Assembly (NCBI RefSeq): GCF_004028275.1
Contig: NZ_CP035033.1
Coordinates: forward strand, 1,736,001 to 1,800,000
DNA: 64,000 bases
Direction of reading: 5' to 3'
Source of the DNA: Hydrogenovibrio thermophilus
GTDB lineage: Bacteria > Pseudomonadota > Gammaproteobacteria > Thiomicrospirales > Thiomicrospiraceae
Of the stretch, positions 18,028 through 25,727 are shown piece by piece. The number at the start of each line of letters is the position of its first letter. Within the stretch, counting starts at the first letter, position 1. Under the pieces are notes generated by a model. It made no database searches. It worked only from the letters and a program-made list of their open reading frames with translations, and was not told the origin of the DNA. The translations under genes were made by a program, and so were the position numbers.

Positions 18028-18414
18028 TTATTGCTCGGATAAGGTGACGATCAAGCCTTTATTGGAAAACCAATAACCACGCCCCATACCGCTGTTGGCC
18101 ATGGTGCCCGGAATATTGTGCTGACCGCGCACCAACGTGCCCACCGCCACTTTCTGCCCCTGATGCACGCATTGCGGTGCCTGTAAGGTGTATTCGTAAC
18201 GGCGATGACGCTTGTTCAGCACCGCCTCACCTTCGATAATGCACCCTTTCGCCTTACCGTTGATGACCTCCAGTTTCACCGGCAACGGATTTTGCGGTGT
18301 GGCATCTCCATAGAGACCGTTCAAGAAAATGGCTTTGGTTTCATCCGCCTGAGCCAGGCCTGGCATGCCCAGCACTCCAAAAACCAAACCATACCCGAGT
18401 TGCTTGATATTCAT
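18028..18414 (-). CDS. Exported protein of unknown function
   Basis: The ATG at 18414 has a strong GAGGAG site and gives 128 residues starting MNIKQLGYGLVFGVLGMPGLAQA, a clear Sec signal peptide cut near AQA-DE. The mature part is about 105 residues and has two Cys (CIIEGEAVL and APQCVHQG) that could form a disulfide, with a later IPGTMANSGMGRGYWFSNKG segment. The mature domain looks like a small beta-rich periplasmic protein, but I do not recognise it. An exact CCAGGCCTGG at 18354-18363 lies inside the signal-peptide codons (Pro-Gly-Leu frame). It is convergent with the thioesterase gene with 13 bases between stops. Confidence 0.75.
   Translation of the reverse strand: MNIKQLGYGLVFGVLGMPGLAQADETKAIFLNGLYGDATPQNPLPVKLEVINGKAKGCIIEGEAVLNKRHRRYEYTLQAPQCVHQGQKVAVGTLVRGQHNIPGTMANSGMGRGYWFSNKGLIVTLSEQ
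18354..18363. repeat. CCAGGCCTGG copy inside the signal-peptide codons
   Basis: An exact copy in the frame CCA GGC CTG (Pro-Gly-Leu) of the exported-protein gene. The flanks extend the dyad to GCCAGGCCTGGC. Confidence 0.9.
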
Positions 18415-18751
18415 GACCACTCTCCTCAGCTTCATGGATAAGCTGCTCTGCATTCTGACCTCTCGAAATGGCCGGATACGGCAGCCTTGAAACTATCCTA
18501 CCGCCGTCCACCATCAAAAAGATAATAGAATATAATGAGATGTTAATAAGTATTCGTAATAAGCCGTAAAACGGTTTGAGTAGAAATGAGCGTTTTCCAC
18601 TCAAACCGTCACCCGGAATTTGTCTCAAAATATTCACTTGGCAAGCGGCAAGCGATTGCTTACACTTTAACCGAAAGCCTCACGACAGCGGCAACGGCGC
18701 CCGGTTCGAGCATCCCGCGGTTTTCATTATCGAATCACAAAGAGACTGAGC
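18415..18751. other. Divergent spacer with a long hairpin at 18571-18609
   Basis: The spacer lies between two divergent genes. It contains an 11-base perfect inverted repeat ACGGTTTGAGT ... ACTCAAACCGT whose inner flanks GAAA/TTTC extend the stem past one mismatch to a 7-base loop. There is no following T-run, and no coding frame was recognised. The hairpin could be an operator, a small-RNA element or a relic. Confidence 0.55.
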
Positions 18752-19288
18752 ATGTTAAGCATTGAACCCGGCGCCCGCCAAACCTATATCGAACACCTGT
18801 GTTTTATCATTCCCCTGAAACCGTTACGCAACACCCCAAACGTCCAGTTTTTCAGCGTTGAAGGCGTCACCGACGGCCTGGCGGGCGTGGATTTGGTAAT
18901 TCACGAACCGGGCGGCAAAAGCCCATTGATTGCCGGTGACGACACCTGGTATTGGTACATGCACACCGACCAGGAAGACAAACTGGTGGTGCATCAAGGG
19001 AAGCGTTTAGTGGAGTTGTATTCGGAAAAGCACGGCCAGGTGGAACGCTTTGAAGTCACCGCCGATGCGGTCTATCACAACGGCGAAAAAATTCACGACG
19101 GCGCCGCCATTCTCGGCTGGGAGCCTTATGTTTTCCACCGCGTGCATTCACCGGAAGGCAGTCTGTCCACCAACTACGCCAAGCGTTTACAAGGCTTCGA
19201 CATCGACACCAATTTCAATATCTATCAACTCGATACTGAATCCGGTGCCTATGACGTGGCGCGTCTGGGTGCGTTGGACCAACCTTAA
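18752..19288 (+). CDS. Conserved-looking protein of unknown function, possibly cupin-like
   Basis: This 178-residue soluble protein has no signal peptide and no membrane segment. It begins MLSIEPGARQTYIEHLCFIIPLKPLRN and has an aromatic-rich centre (DDTWYWYMHTDQEDKLVVHQGKRLVELY). The run of alternating hydrophobic residues with HQGKRLVELY and a later HDGAAILGWEPYVFHRVHS resembles a single-domain beta-barrel of the cupin type, with several His residues that could hold a metal. This is inference from residue pattern only. The start has an AGAGA site. It is convergent with the Tas-like reductase gene. I do not recognise a named family. Confidence 0.65.
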   Translation: MLSIEPGARQTYIEHLCFIIPLKPLRNTPNVQFFSVEGVTDGLAGVDLVIHEPGGKSPLIAGDDTWYWYMHTDQEDKLVVHQGKRLVELYSEKHGQVERFEVTADAVYHNGEKIHDGAAILGWEPYVFHRVHSPEGSLSTNYAKRLQGFDIDTNFNIYQLDTESGAYDVARLGALDQP

Positions 19289-19321
19289 AACCGATTCATC
19301 CCAACGCCAACGATTAGACCA

Positions 19322-20365
19322 TCAAGGCGATGGAATGGTGTATTGGGCGTGAATACGCTCGATTTGATGCAAGACTTCATCGCTTAATTCAACATGGATA
19401 CTGTCGATGTTCTCTTTGAGCTGTTCCATGGTGGTCGCGCCGATGATGTTCGCCGTCAAGAACGGGCGACTGTTGATAAACGCCAGCGCCAATTGCGTCG
19501 GCGTCAAACCGTTGCCACGCGCCAGGGCCGCATACAGTTCCGTCGCTTTCACCGCATTGTCGTTGGAATAACGGTCATAATGCGGGAACAGCTTCAAACG
19601 CGCATTCGCCGCCGCCGAATCATTCAGATACTTGCCACTCAGTACCCCGAAACCCAGCGGTGAATACGCCAACAAACCGACGTTTTCACGGTGCGACACT
19701 TCCGCCAGCCCCACTTCATAACTGCGGTTCAACAAACTGTACGGATTCTGCACCGTCACAATCTTGCTCAAATCATGCTGCTCGGCCAACTGCAAAAACT
19801 TCATCGTGCCCCACGGCGTTTCATTCGACAAACCGATGTGGCGGATTTTGCCCTGGTTGACGAACTGCGTCAGCACTTCCAGAGTTTCTTCCATCGGCGT
19901 CAGGTCGCTCGGGTCTTCCCCCGCTTCATAGCCCAACTGTCCGAAAAAGTTGGTGTTGCGCTCCGGCCAATGCAGTTGGTATAAATCCAAATAATCGGTT
20001 TGCAACCGTTTCAAAGACGCATCCAATGCCTGCGTAATCTGCTCACGGTTAAAACGGCTTTTGCCGCCGCGAATGTGTTGCGAAATCTCCGACGGCCCCG
20101 CCATTTTCGAGGCCAATACGATCTCATCCCGCTTGCCGGTCTTCGCCAACCAATGACCGATGATTTCTTCGGTTCGGCCATAGGTTTCGGCACGCGGCGG
20201 CACCGCATACAGCTCCGCCGTATCCCAGAAATTCACGCCCTGATCCAAGGCGTAATCCATCTGTTCAAACGCCTCTTCTTGCGTATTTTGTTCGCCCCAA
20301 GTCATGGTGCCCAAACAAATGCGGCTGACTTGAATATCGGAATGTCCTAACGCGTTGTAAAGCAT
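19322..20365 (-). CDS. tas: NADP(H)-dependent aldo-keto reductase, Tas-like
   Basis: This 347-residue cytoplasmic oxidoreductase closely fits the Tas (YgdS) group of aldo-keto reductases. The N-terminus MLYNALGHSDIQVSRICLGTMTWGEQNTQEEAFEQMDYA is diagnostic for Tas. The catalytic tetrad can be located: Asp and Tyr in NFWDTAELYAVP, Lys in EIVLASKM and His in LYQLHWPERN. The C-terminal NADPH-binding segment is LAFINSRPFLTANIIGATTMEQLKENI. The physiological substrate of Tas is not well defined. The gene is probably expressed on its own or with the PsiE-like gene upstream on the same strand (136-base gap containing a CCAGGCCTGG copy). Confidence 0.9.
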   Translation of the reverse strand: MLYNALGHSDIQVSRICLGTMTWGEQNTQEEAFEQMDYALDQGVNFWDTAELYAVPPRAETYGRTEEIIGHWLAKTGKRDEIVLASKMAGPSEISQHIRGGKSRFNREQITQALDASLKRLQTDYLDLYQLHWPERNTNFFGQLGYEAGEDPSDLTPMEETLEVLTQFVNQGKIRHIGLSNETPWGTMKFLQLAEQHDLSKIVTVQNPYSLLNRSYEVGLAEVSHRENVGLLAYSPLGFGVLSGKYLNDSAAANARLKLFPHYDRYSNDNAVKATELYAALARGNGLTPTQLALAFINSRPFLTANIIGATTMEQLKENIDSIHVELSDEVLHQIERIHAQYTIPSP

Positions 20366-20484
20366 GACGCCTCCTAATCAGTTGAATCTTGAGTTTGAAT
20401 TTCGGATTAAAGCTTTATCCGGTTTGACTAAATGCTGTTTGATTGATAACGACTTTTTACCCTGCCATTCCATCTATGAAACGG

Positions 20485-20494
20485 CCAGGCCTGG
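20485..20494. repeat. CCAGGCCTGG copy behind the psiE-like gene
   Basis: An exact copy six bases downstream of the PsiE-like stop (minus strand). The immediate flanks (GG...TC) barely extend the stem and there is no T-run, so its use as a terminator is doubtful. Confidence 0.85.
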
Positions 20495-20500
20495 TCAAAA

Positions 20501-21010
20501 TCAAGGCATTTTAATGCCGGTCGGTTCCTCTTCCTGACCGGGGCGGTCACGGTCTTCCAGCCGCCAGCGGCGAATCAGGTTATGAATATAAATCAGCAAC
20601 ACAAAAAACGCCGTGGACACCACGCCCAGAATCAGCAAGGTCCAATTCTCCTCCGGCACCGTTTCCAGCAGAATCAGTTTTCGGATAATCACCACGAATG
20701 CGATTTCCAAGAACGTCAATGCATACACGAAACTGTCCTTGATAAACAGCGCTTTCACAATCGCCAGAACGATCAGCGTGAACAACGCATCCGTCAGCAG
20801 AATCTTCATCGACGGAAAATTCAATGCACCTTGATGCGATAAAAACTCGAACAACTTGCTCGAAATACTGAACAGGCACGCGGCCAGATACACAATCATA
20901 AAAATCGTCAAAATGATTCGCAACACATTGACGGATTTTTTGAGTTGCTCCTCAAAATCTTCTTGAAAAAAGTGATTGGCTTTTTTCAAAAACGCATACA
21001 GTGATGACAT
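20501..21010 (-). CDS. PsiE-like phosphate-starvation-inducible membrane protein
   Basis: This 169-residue inner-membrane protein has four likely helices, at about residues 28-48 (VLRIILTIFMIVYLAACLFSI), 73-90, 95-113 and 123-143, and matches the PsiE family (PF06146), including the segment LLTDALFTLIVLAIVKALFI and YALTFLEIAFVVIIRKLILLE. The tail is hydrophilic and acidic (RLEDRDRPGQEEEPTG). In E. coli psiE responds to phosphate starvation, but the function is unknown. No Pho box was recognised. The upstream spacer, shared with a divergent Ntn-hydrolase gene, carries an extended copy of the iterated palindrome. Confidence 0.8.
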   Translation of the reverse strand: MSSLYAFLKKANHFFQEDFEEQLKKSVNVLRIILTIFMIVYLAACLFSISSKLFEFLSHQGALNFPSMKILLTDALFTLIVLAIVKALFIKDSFVYALTFLEIAFVVIIRKLILLETVPEENWTLLILGVVSTAFFVLLIYIHNLIRRWRLEDRDRPGQEEEPTGIKMP

Positions 21011-21105
21011 CTTTTAAAACACCTTAACACCCGAGAACCGAGCCATAAAACATAGGAAGGAAGAAATTTATTGTAGCAGATTCACTTCCGTACAAATAAC
21101 GAAAA

Positions 21106-21121
21106 TCACCAGGCCTGGTGA
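21106..21121. repeat. CCAGGCCTGG dyad in a divergent promoter region
   Basis: The 16-base perfect palindrome TCACCAGGCCTGGTGA is centred between the psiE-like gene (minus) and the Ntn-hydrolase gene (plus). As both genes point away from it, it is not a terminator of either. Confidence 0.85.
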
Positions 21122-21280
21122 AATTAAGCATTTAAATTTGCACCTTGAACCATCTCAAATAAAAAACGGATTAAACAAGAGAAACGCCCGTAATCGGCCG
21201 CTATCCAGCCAGCTTTTGCTTGCATGCATTTTTGAGAACGTTTAGGCTAATCATTAGTACTTATCAGACTAGGACATATA

Positions 21281-22468
21281 ATGAAAAAAACGAGTGTTAC
21301 GTTGATACCTCTTTTAACCATCAGCTTGGCGGCCACGACGTTTGCATTAACCAATACAGCCCAGGCCTGCACCTCATTACTCTACAAAGATGCCAATGGC
21401 GCGCCCTATGCCGGTCGAACCATGGAACTGCCGATGGAACTGGCGTATCAAGTGAGTTACTTTCCGAAAGGCTCCGGTTTCACTTCAAAAATCAAAGACC
21501 ACCCGGATTTGTCCTACCAATCAAAATACCCGTTTATCGCCATCACCGTACCCGATCCGCTGGACAAAACCTTAAAAGTATCGGAAGGGATGAATGACCA
21601 AGGATTGACGTTCAGCCTGCTCGCCTTTGCCAGCACCAAAGGTCCTGCAGATACCATTAAAAAAACCAAAAGCATTCTCGCCGCCATTGACCTCGGCGCC
21701 TGGACCTTATCGCAATTCAAGAATGTCTCAGAAGTCAAAGCGGCCCTTAAAAAACAACCGGTATTGGTCTCCGCTCTCTTACCGCTGGGCCTCATGAAAA
21801 CACCCTTTCATTACACTTTGCACGATGCCCAGGGCCAATCCGTAGTCATTGAATTTGCCAACGGCAAACAAACCATTATCGATAACCCTATCGGCGTCAT
21901 GACCAATGGCCCAAAATTCGATTGGCACATGACCAACTTAAACAACTACACCTTTTTAAACAATATCGACCAATCCAAAACCACCTTTCACGGCGTGGAG
22001 TTCAACCAACCTGATTCCGGTATCGCTACCGCGGGCTTGCCCGCCTCCAACACCTCCGTTGGACGCTTTGTTCGCGCGGTTTATTACTCGCAGTTTGCCG
22101 AAAAGGTCGACAAACCCGACGCCGCCATGACCACCCTCGCCCACATCATGAACAACTTTGATCGTCCTCGCGGCGTTACCATGGACGAACGTTTCAAAGA
22201 AGAAATCGCCAATATCACCGCCCCGGAAGTGGCCGGTCATCCGCTCTACACCTCGGAATACACTTCCTGGACCGCACTGGGTGATTTGCGTAACCTGCAA
22301 TTTAAAATCAAACCCTATAGCCAGCTCAACTACATCAGTTTCGACTTGGCCAAACTCGCTAAAGAGAAACAACCCAAGTCCATTCCGCTCAGCCAAATGC
22401 CATTTAATGTGAATGACGTCACCGACTGGTTCCGCAAAGCCAGCGCCAAAAATCACCAGGCCTGGTGA
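21281..22468 (+). CDS. Exported linear-amide C-N hydrolase (choloylglycine-hydrolase family)
   Basis: This is an Ntn-hydrolase of the bile-salt-hydrolase/penicillin-V-acylase family. A signal peptide (SLAATTFALTNTAQA) is followed immediately by CTSLLYKDANGAPYAGRTMELP. Cleavage after AQA would expose Cys as the N-terminal catalytic nucleophile, and Arg of GRTME is the expected active-site partner. Later family blocks are GVMTNGPKFDWHMTNLNNY and DRPRGVTMDERFKEE. In free-living bacteria such exported enzymes may cleave N-acyl amides, including acyl-homoserine lactones, but substrate is unknown. The start has AGGACAT. The last codons overlap the terminator, so its CCAGGCCTGG encodes the final Gln-Ala-Trp. 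A paralogue lies at 31518-32615. Confidence 0.88.
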   Translation: MKKTSVTLIPLLTISLAATTFALTNTAQACTSLLYKDANGAPYAGRTMELPMELAYQVSYFPKGSGFTSKIKDHPDLSYQSKYPFIAITVPDPLDKTLKVSEGMNDQGLTFSLLAFASTKGPADTIKKTKSILAAIDLGAWTLSQFKNVSEVKAALKKQPVLVSALLPLGLMKTPFHYTLHDAQGQSVVIEFANGKQTIIDNPIGVMTNGPKFDWHMTNLNNYTFLNNIDQSKTTFHGVEFNQPDSGIATAGLPASNTSVGRFVRAVYYSQFAEKVDKPDAAMTTLAHIMNNFDRPRGVTMDERFKEEIANITAPEVAGHPLYTSEYTSWTALGDLRNLQFKIKPYSQLNYISFDLAKLAKEKQPKSIPLSQMPFNVNDVTDWFRKASAKNHQAW

Positions 22469-22473
22469 TTTTT
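22448..22473 (+). terminator. Palindromic terminator overlapping the hydrolase stop codon
   Basis: A perfect dyad of AAAAATCA, the core CCAGGCCTGG (22456-22465) and TGATTTTT. It begins inside the last codons of the gene, supplies its TGA stop and ends with the T-run. Confidence 0.8.
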
Positions 22474-22563
22474 AAGTATGATTTTATAGGTGGTCATGAT
22501 GACTAATATGGCAATAAGCAGCCCAAAATGCTTATCTAATGATTAGACCGCTAGGGGAGCGAT

Positions 22564-23052
22564 GTGTTTGAAGTCGTAAGAGCCGTTTTTCCGGATGATT
22601 TAAAGGATGTGCTCGATCTGTATGTTGAATATGTGAATAGCGCTTCTGTCGATCTTTCATTTCAAGACAACGAACGTGAGTTCAGTCAATTGCCCGAAAA
22701 ATACAGTTCTAAAGAATCAAAGATTTTTTTGCTGAAAAAAGATGGAAAACCTGTTGGCTGTGCTGCATTTCGTAAGTTGGATGACACTGTTTGCGAAATG
22801 AAACGAGTTTATATTCGACCGAGTGCCCGTGGCAGTAATCAGGGAGCGAAGCTGATTGATAGAGTGTTGCAAGAGGCGGTTAGCAGCGGATATCAAAAAA
22901 TCTGTTTAGACGTGCTGCCTGAATTCAAAACCGCCTTGAGATTATACAAATCATATGGATTTGTTGACCATCCTCCTGTCACGAACAACCCTGTACCAGG
23001 AACCTATTTTTTGGGGTTAAATTTAGAGAAATACGACTCAAAATTACAATAA
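22564..23052 (+). CDS. GNAT-family N-acetyltransferase
   Basis: This 162-residue acetyltransferase starts at a GTG (22564) with a GGGGAG ribosome site. The GNAT fold is visible: KPVGCAAFRKLDDTVCEMKRVYIRPSARGSNQGAKLID contains beta-strand 4 and the acetyl-CoA pyrophosphate loop (R-G-S-N-Q-G-A, a variant of the Q/RxxGxG/A motif), followed by GYQKICLDVLPEFKTALRLYKSYGFV. The target may be a small molecule or a protein N-terminus; nothing in the sequence decides. It is the first gene of an AT-rich block (22.5-24.5 kb) whose composition differs from its neighbours, suggesting recent acquisition. Confidence 0.85.
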   Translation: MFEVVRAVFPDDLKDVLDLYVEYVNSASVDLSFQDNEREFSQLPEKYSSKESKIFLLKKDGKPVGCAAFRKLDDTVCEMKRVYIRPSARGSNQGAKLIDRVLQEAVSSGYQKICLDVLPEFKTALRLYKSYGFVDHPPVTNNPVPGTYFLGLNLEKYDSKLQ

Positions 23053-23093
23053 ACGAGCTCTTAGAATTCAGCATTTAGGACAATACACACCTC

Positions 23094-23750
23094 ATGAAAG
23101 GATACACTCAAAAAAATTGGAAGACATTTAGAGAAGAAGTCATCGAACTAGATGGCAAGGTTTGCAGTATCTGCGGGCGCGGCGAACCAGACGTTTACTT
23201 GCAAGTTCACCACAAACGCTATGTTCAAAATAAACTTCCATGGGAATATCCATACAAGGATTGCATTACACTCTGCAAAGGCTGTCATGCTGCAGAACAT
23301 GGAAAAGTACCTCCTAAATTTGGCTGGGAATACGTTGGCTATGACGACCTAGGTGATCTTATTGGCATCTGTGAATTATGTGGCAGCAGCTTACGTCATC
23401 AATTCTTTGTTTTTCATGAAAACTGGGGGACTATGGAAGTCGGAACATACTGTTGTGACTCCCTATTAGATACAGAAATCGCTTCAAACCAAGTCGATTC
23501 TAAAAAACGCTATGAAAATAGAAAAAAACGCTTCATCCAATCAAGTAGATGGAAATCAAGCTGTAATACACATAAAATCAAACAAAACAAAATTTCCGTA
23601 GTCATATCGTTGAATGAAAACAAATATTACATTGCAATGGATGATTTCAAGGGAAAGCGTCTTTTCCATACTATTGATGAAGCGAAAGAACACGTATTTA
23701 AAGTAATTGAAAATGGAGAAGCCAGCAAATATCTTGAACAACATAAATAA
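23094..23750 (+). CDS. HNH-type nuclease with a second Cys cluster
   Basis: This 218-residue protein has an N-terminal HNH-like domain: CSICGRGEPDVYLQVHHKRYVQNKLPWEYPYKDCITLCKGCHAAEH. It contains the paired Cys-x2-Cys zinc ligands, the His-His catalytic dyad and the closing Cys-x2-CH. A second cluster follows at about residues 98-125 (CELCGSSLRHQF ... YCCD), which looks like another zinc-binding knuckle. The C-terminal third is basic and ends in a short alpha/beta domain. HNH proteins are used in restriction, phage, intron and DNA-repair settings. The low GC content and position beside a HEPN-like protein suggest defence, but no methylase or specificity gene is present. No ribosome site is evident. 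Confidence 0.8.
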   Translation: MKGYTQKNWKTFREEVIELDGKVCSICGRGEPDVYLQVHHKRYVQNKLPWEYPYKDCITLCKGCHAAEHGKVPPKFGWEYVGYDDLGDLIGICELCGSSLRHQFFVFHENWGTMEVGTYCCDSLLDTEIASNQVDSKKRYENRKKRFIQSSRWKSSCNTHKIKQNKISVVISLNENKYYIAMDDFKGKRLFHTIDEAKEHVFKVIENGEASKYLEQHK

Positions 23751-23825
23751 TCAAAAATGGCATTTCTAATAACCGCACTGCAGCGTTCTATAGTAACTAC
23801 CTCATGGATTGAAACTTAAACTTTT

Positions 23826-24419
23826 ATGAATCTATCTGCACCAAAAAAAGATCTCGATATCGCAAGAAAAGCAATTGACAACATGAAGTCCACTCAGGAC
23901 TTTTCTGAGTTTCAGGAAAGTTGGGAAAACTTTCTATTTAGGATAGAAAGAGCCTGGGAATTTACAGAGAGAACATTAAAAAGCAGGAAAGGCTTCCAAC
24001 AATGGCACAAGCCCTATACTGATTTAAGAAAAAAAGATTCCCTATTGGTTTTCTTAAAACAAGCTAGAAACGCAGAAATGCACAGTGTTTCGCCTACAGT
24101 TACAAATCCTCTTAAAATGACTATAGTCGAAAGTAATGGACGAAAATTTCAAATAAACTCCATATCGTCAAAGCTAGAAGATGGGACTTTGACAATAGAC
24201 TTAGATTCTCCCGATATCTTACTCGACCTAGATACTCGAATAATACCTACTGCCCCTGAAGTCATGCGTTTCAAAAATAGAGGTAAATGGTTTAATCCTC
24301 CATGGCAGCACCTCAAGAAGAGAATCCGGGACCTACATCCAGTTGCTTTGGCAGAGCTTGGCCTTACCTTCTACAATACATATGTCCATGAAGCTGAGCT
24401 GTGGTGTCAAAAAACTTAA
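23826..24419 (+). CDS. HEPN-like protein with RN-x3-H motif
   Basis: I do not recognise a named family for this 197-residue protein. The first 90 residues are predominantly helical and end with FLKQARNAEMHS, which contains R81-N82-x3-H86, the arrangement (R, polar residue, 4-6 spacing, H) that defines HEPN ribonuclease domains. The rest is mixed, with a beta-rich middle (residues 95-145) and a Trp-rich stretch (GKWFNPPWQHLKKRI), then a helical end (ALAELGLTFYNTYVHEAELW). The GC content is low (hand counts of 22 and 20 in two 60-base stretches). No ribosome site is visible. HEPN RNases are common in toxin-antitoxin and abortive-infection systems, but no antitoxin-like neighbour is evident. Confidence 0.65.
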   Translation: MNLSAPKKDLDIARKAIDNMKSTQDFSEFQESWENFLFRIERAWEFTERTLKSRKGFQQWHKPYTDLRKKDSLLVFLKQARNAEMHSVSPTVTNPLKMTIVESNGRKFQINSISSKLEDGTLTIDLDSPDILLDLDTRIIPTAPEVMRFKNRGKWFNPPWQHLKKRIRDLHPVALAELGLTFYNTYVHEAELWCQKT

Positions 24420-24513
24420 GAGAGCACTAACGGAGAAACGTTATTCAACCTCCTCCACTATACAACTAGCATTGTGTAATGAAATCACACACCAAGGGCT
24501 GGAAAAAACAGGG

Positions 24514-25707
24514 TTAGTGGTTTAGAACTCCAGCGGCATCTTTAAAGCGCTTAAGCGCCTCATCCATGGTTTCCGTCGGCACAGCAATATTGATTCGCAT
24601 AAAGCCTTTTCCAACTTCCCCAAAACTTTCGCCGTCATTCAAGCCCAGTTGAGCGGTTTCAGTGAGCCAGCGTTTTAAGTCTTCTTGGCTTTGAAACTTT
24701 GTGCCAAAGAGTTCAGAAAAATCCAACCATACCAGAAAGGATGCTTCCGGGCGCATGACGCGCACGGCGGGCAAGCAGTCGGCCAGAGTTTGTTCCAGCC
24801 GGTCAATATTATGTTGCAAATGCGCCAGCAAAGTGTCGCGATAGGCTTTACCCGCTTCCGAATAAGCGGCTTGCATGGCTTCTTTGCCGAACAGGTTTAA
24901 GTCGTGAATGGAATTGGCGCGACACACTTTCAGATAAGCCGCTTTCAAGACACGATTGGCGATAATCGCATAACCGCTTTGCAGGCCGCCGAGATTAAAG
25001 GTTTTGCCCGGTGAACTGAGTGTCACGGTGTTGTGCGCCACTTCTTCCGACAAGGAAGCCATGGGCGTGTGTTGCAATGGCGGAAAGGTCATGTCGGCAT
25101 GGATTTCATCGGACACTACCGTCACGCCGTGTTTCAGGCAAATGTCTGCCAGGCGTTGCAGTTCTTCCCGCCGCCAAACGCGGCCGGACGGGTTTTGTGG
25201 ATTGCAGAACAAAAACAGCTTCACATCGTTTTCGGTAATGGCGGTTTCAAACGCTTCAAAATCGATTTGATAACGGTTGTCCTGTAAGACCAGCGGCGCT
25301 TCCACCAGACGGCGACCGTTATTTTCCGGTGCGTGCAAAAACGGCGGATAAATCGGCGGTTGCACCAGCACAGCATCGCCCGGTTCCGAAAAGGCGGACA
25401 CCGCCATAAAAAAACCGTTGGCAACATTGTGCGTGAACAGAATTTCCGAAGCCTTCACGTCGTAACCGTATTGCGCCTGCCAATCCATAATCGACTGATA
25501 CAAACTGTCCGGCATGACGTTATACCCCAGAATCGGGTGTTCCAAACGGCGTTTCAAAGCGTCCAGAATAAAATCCGGCGTAGGCAGATCTTGGTCCGCC
25601 ACCCACATCGGCAACACCGATTCCGAACCGAACAAGCGTTGCCGCAGTTCGTACTTTTCGGCGTCAGTGCCTAAGCGGGAAATGGCGTGTTCAAAATCTG
25701 GAAACAT
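24514..25707 (-). CDS. PLP-dependent C-S lyase, PatB/MalY type; probable OvoB
   Basis: This is a 397-residue fold-type I PLP enzyme of the MalY/PatB cystathionine beta-lyase group. It begins FPDFEHAISRLGTDAEKYELRQRLFG and has LPMWVADQDLPTPDFILDAL, which is diagnostic. PLP-site features are FCNPQNPSGRVW, VVSDEIHADMTF (Asp) and the Schiff-base lysine in LSSPGKTFNLGGLQSGYAI. It lies immediately downstream of the ovoA-like gene on the same strand (20 bases after the full-length ovoA reading frame ends). OvoB in ovothiol synthesis is a PLP-dependent lyase that cleaves the 5-histidylcysteine sulfoxide made by OvoA, so OvoB is the likeliest role. A general cysteine-conjugate lyase is the alternative. 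Confidence 0.85.
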   Translation of the reverse strand: MFPDFEHAISRLGTDAEKYELRQRLFGSESVLPMWVADQDLPTPDFILDALKRRLEHPILGYNVMPDSLYQSIMDWQAQYGYDVKASEILFTHNVANGFFMAVSAFSEPGDAVLVQPPIYPPFLHAPENNGRRLVEAPLVLQDNRYQIDFEAFETAITENDVKLFLFCNPQNPSGRVWRREELQRLADICLKHGVTVVSDEIHADMTFPPLQHTPMASLSEEVAHNTVTLSSPGKTFNLGGLQSGYAIIANRVLKAAYLKVCRANSIHDLNLFGKEAMQAAYSEAGKAYRDTLLAHLQHNIDRLEQTLADCLPAVRVMRPEASFLVWLDFSELFGTKFQSQEDLKRWLTETAQLGLNDGESFGEVGKGFMRINIAVPTETMDEALKRFKDAAGVLNH

Positions 25708-25727
25708 GACGGCTACTCAGCGACTTC

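Noticed and set aside
24424-24520. A CACTAAC ... GTTAGTG pair about 90 bases apart, behind the AT-rich genes, resembling an integron attC site
   Set aside because: The arms do not fit the RYYYAAC/GTTRRRY core consensus, there is no integrase gene, and the inner boxes are not recognisable.
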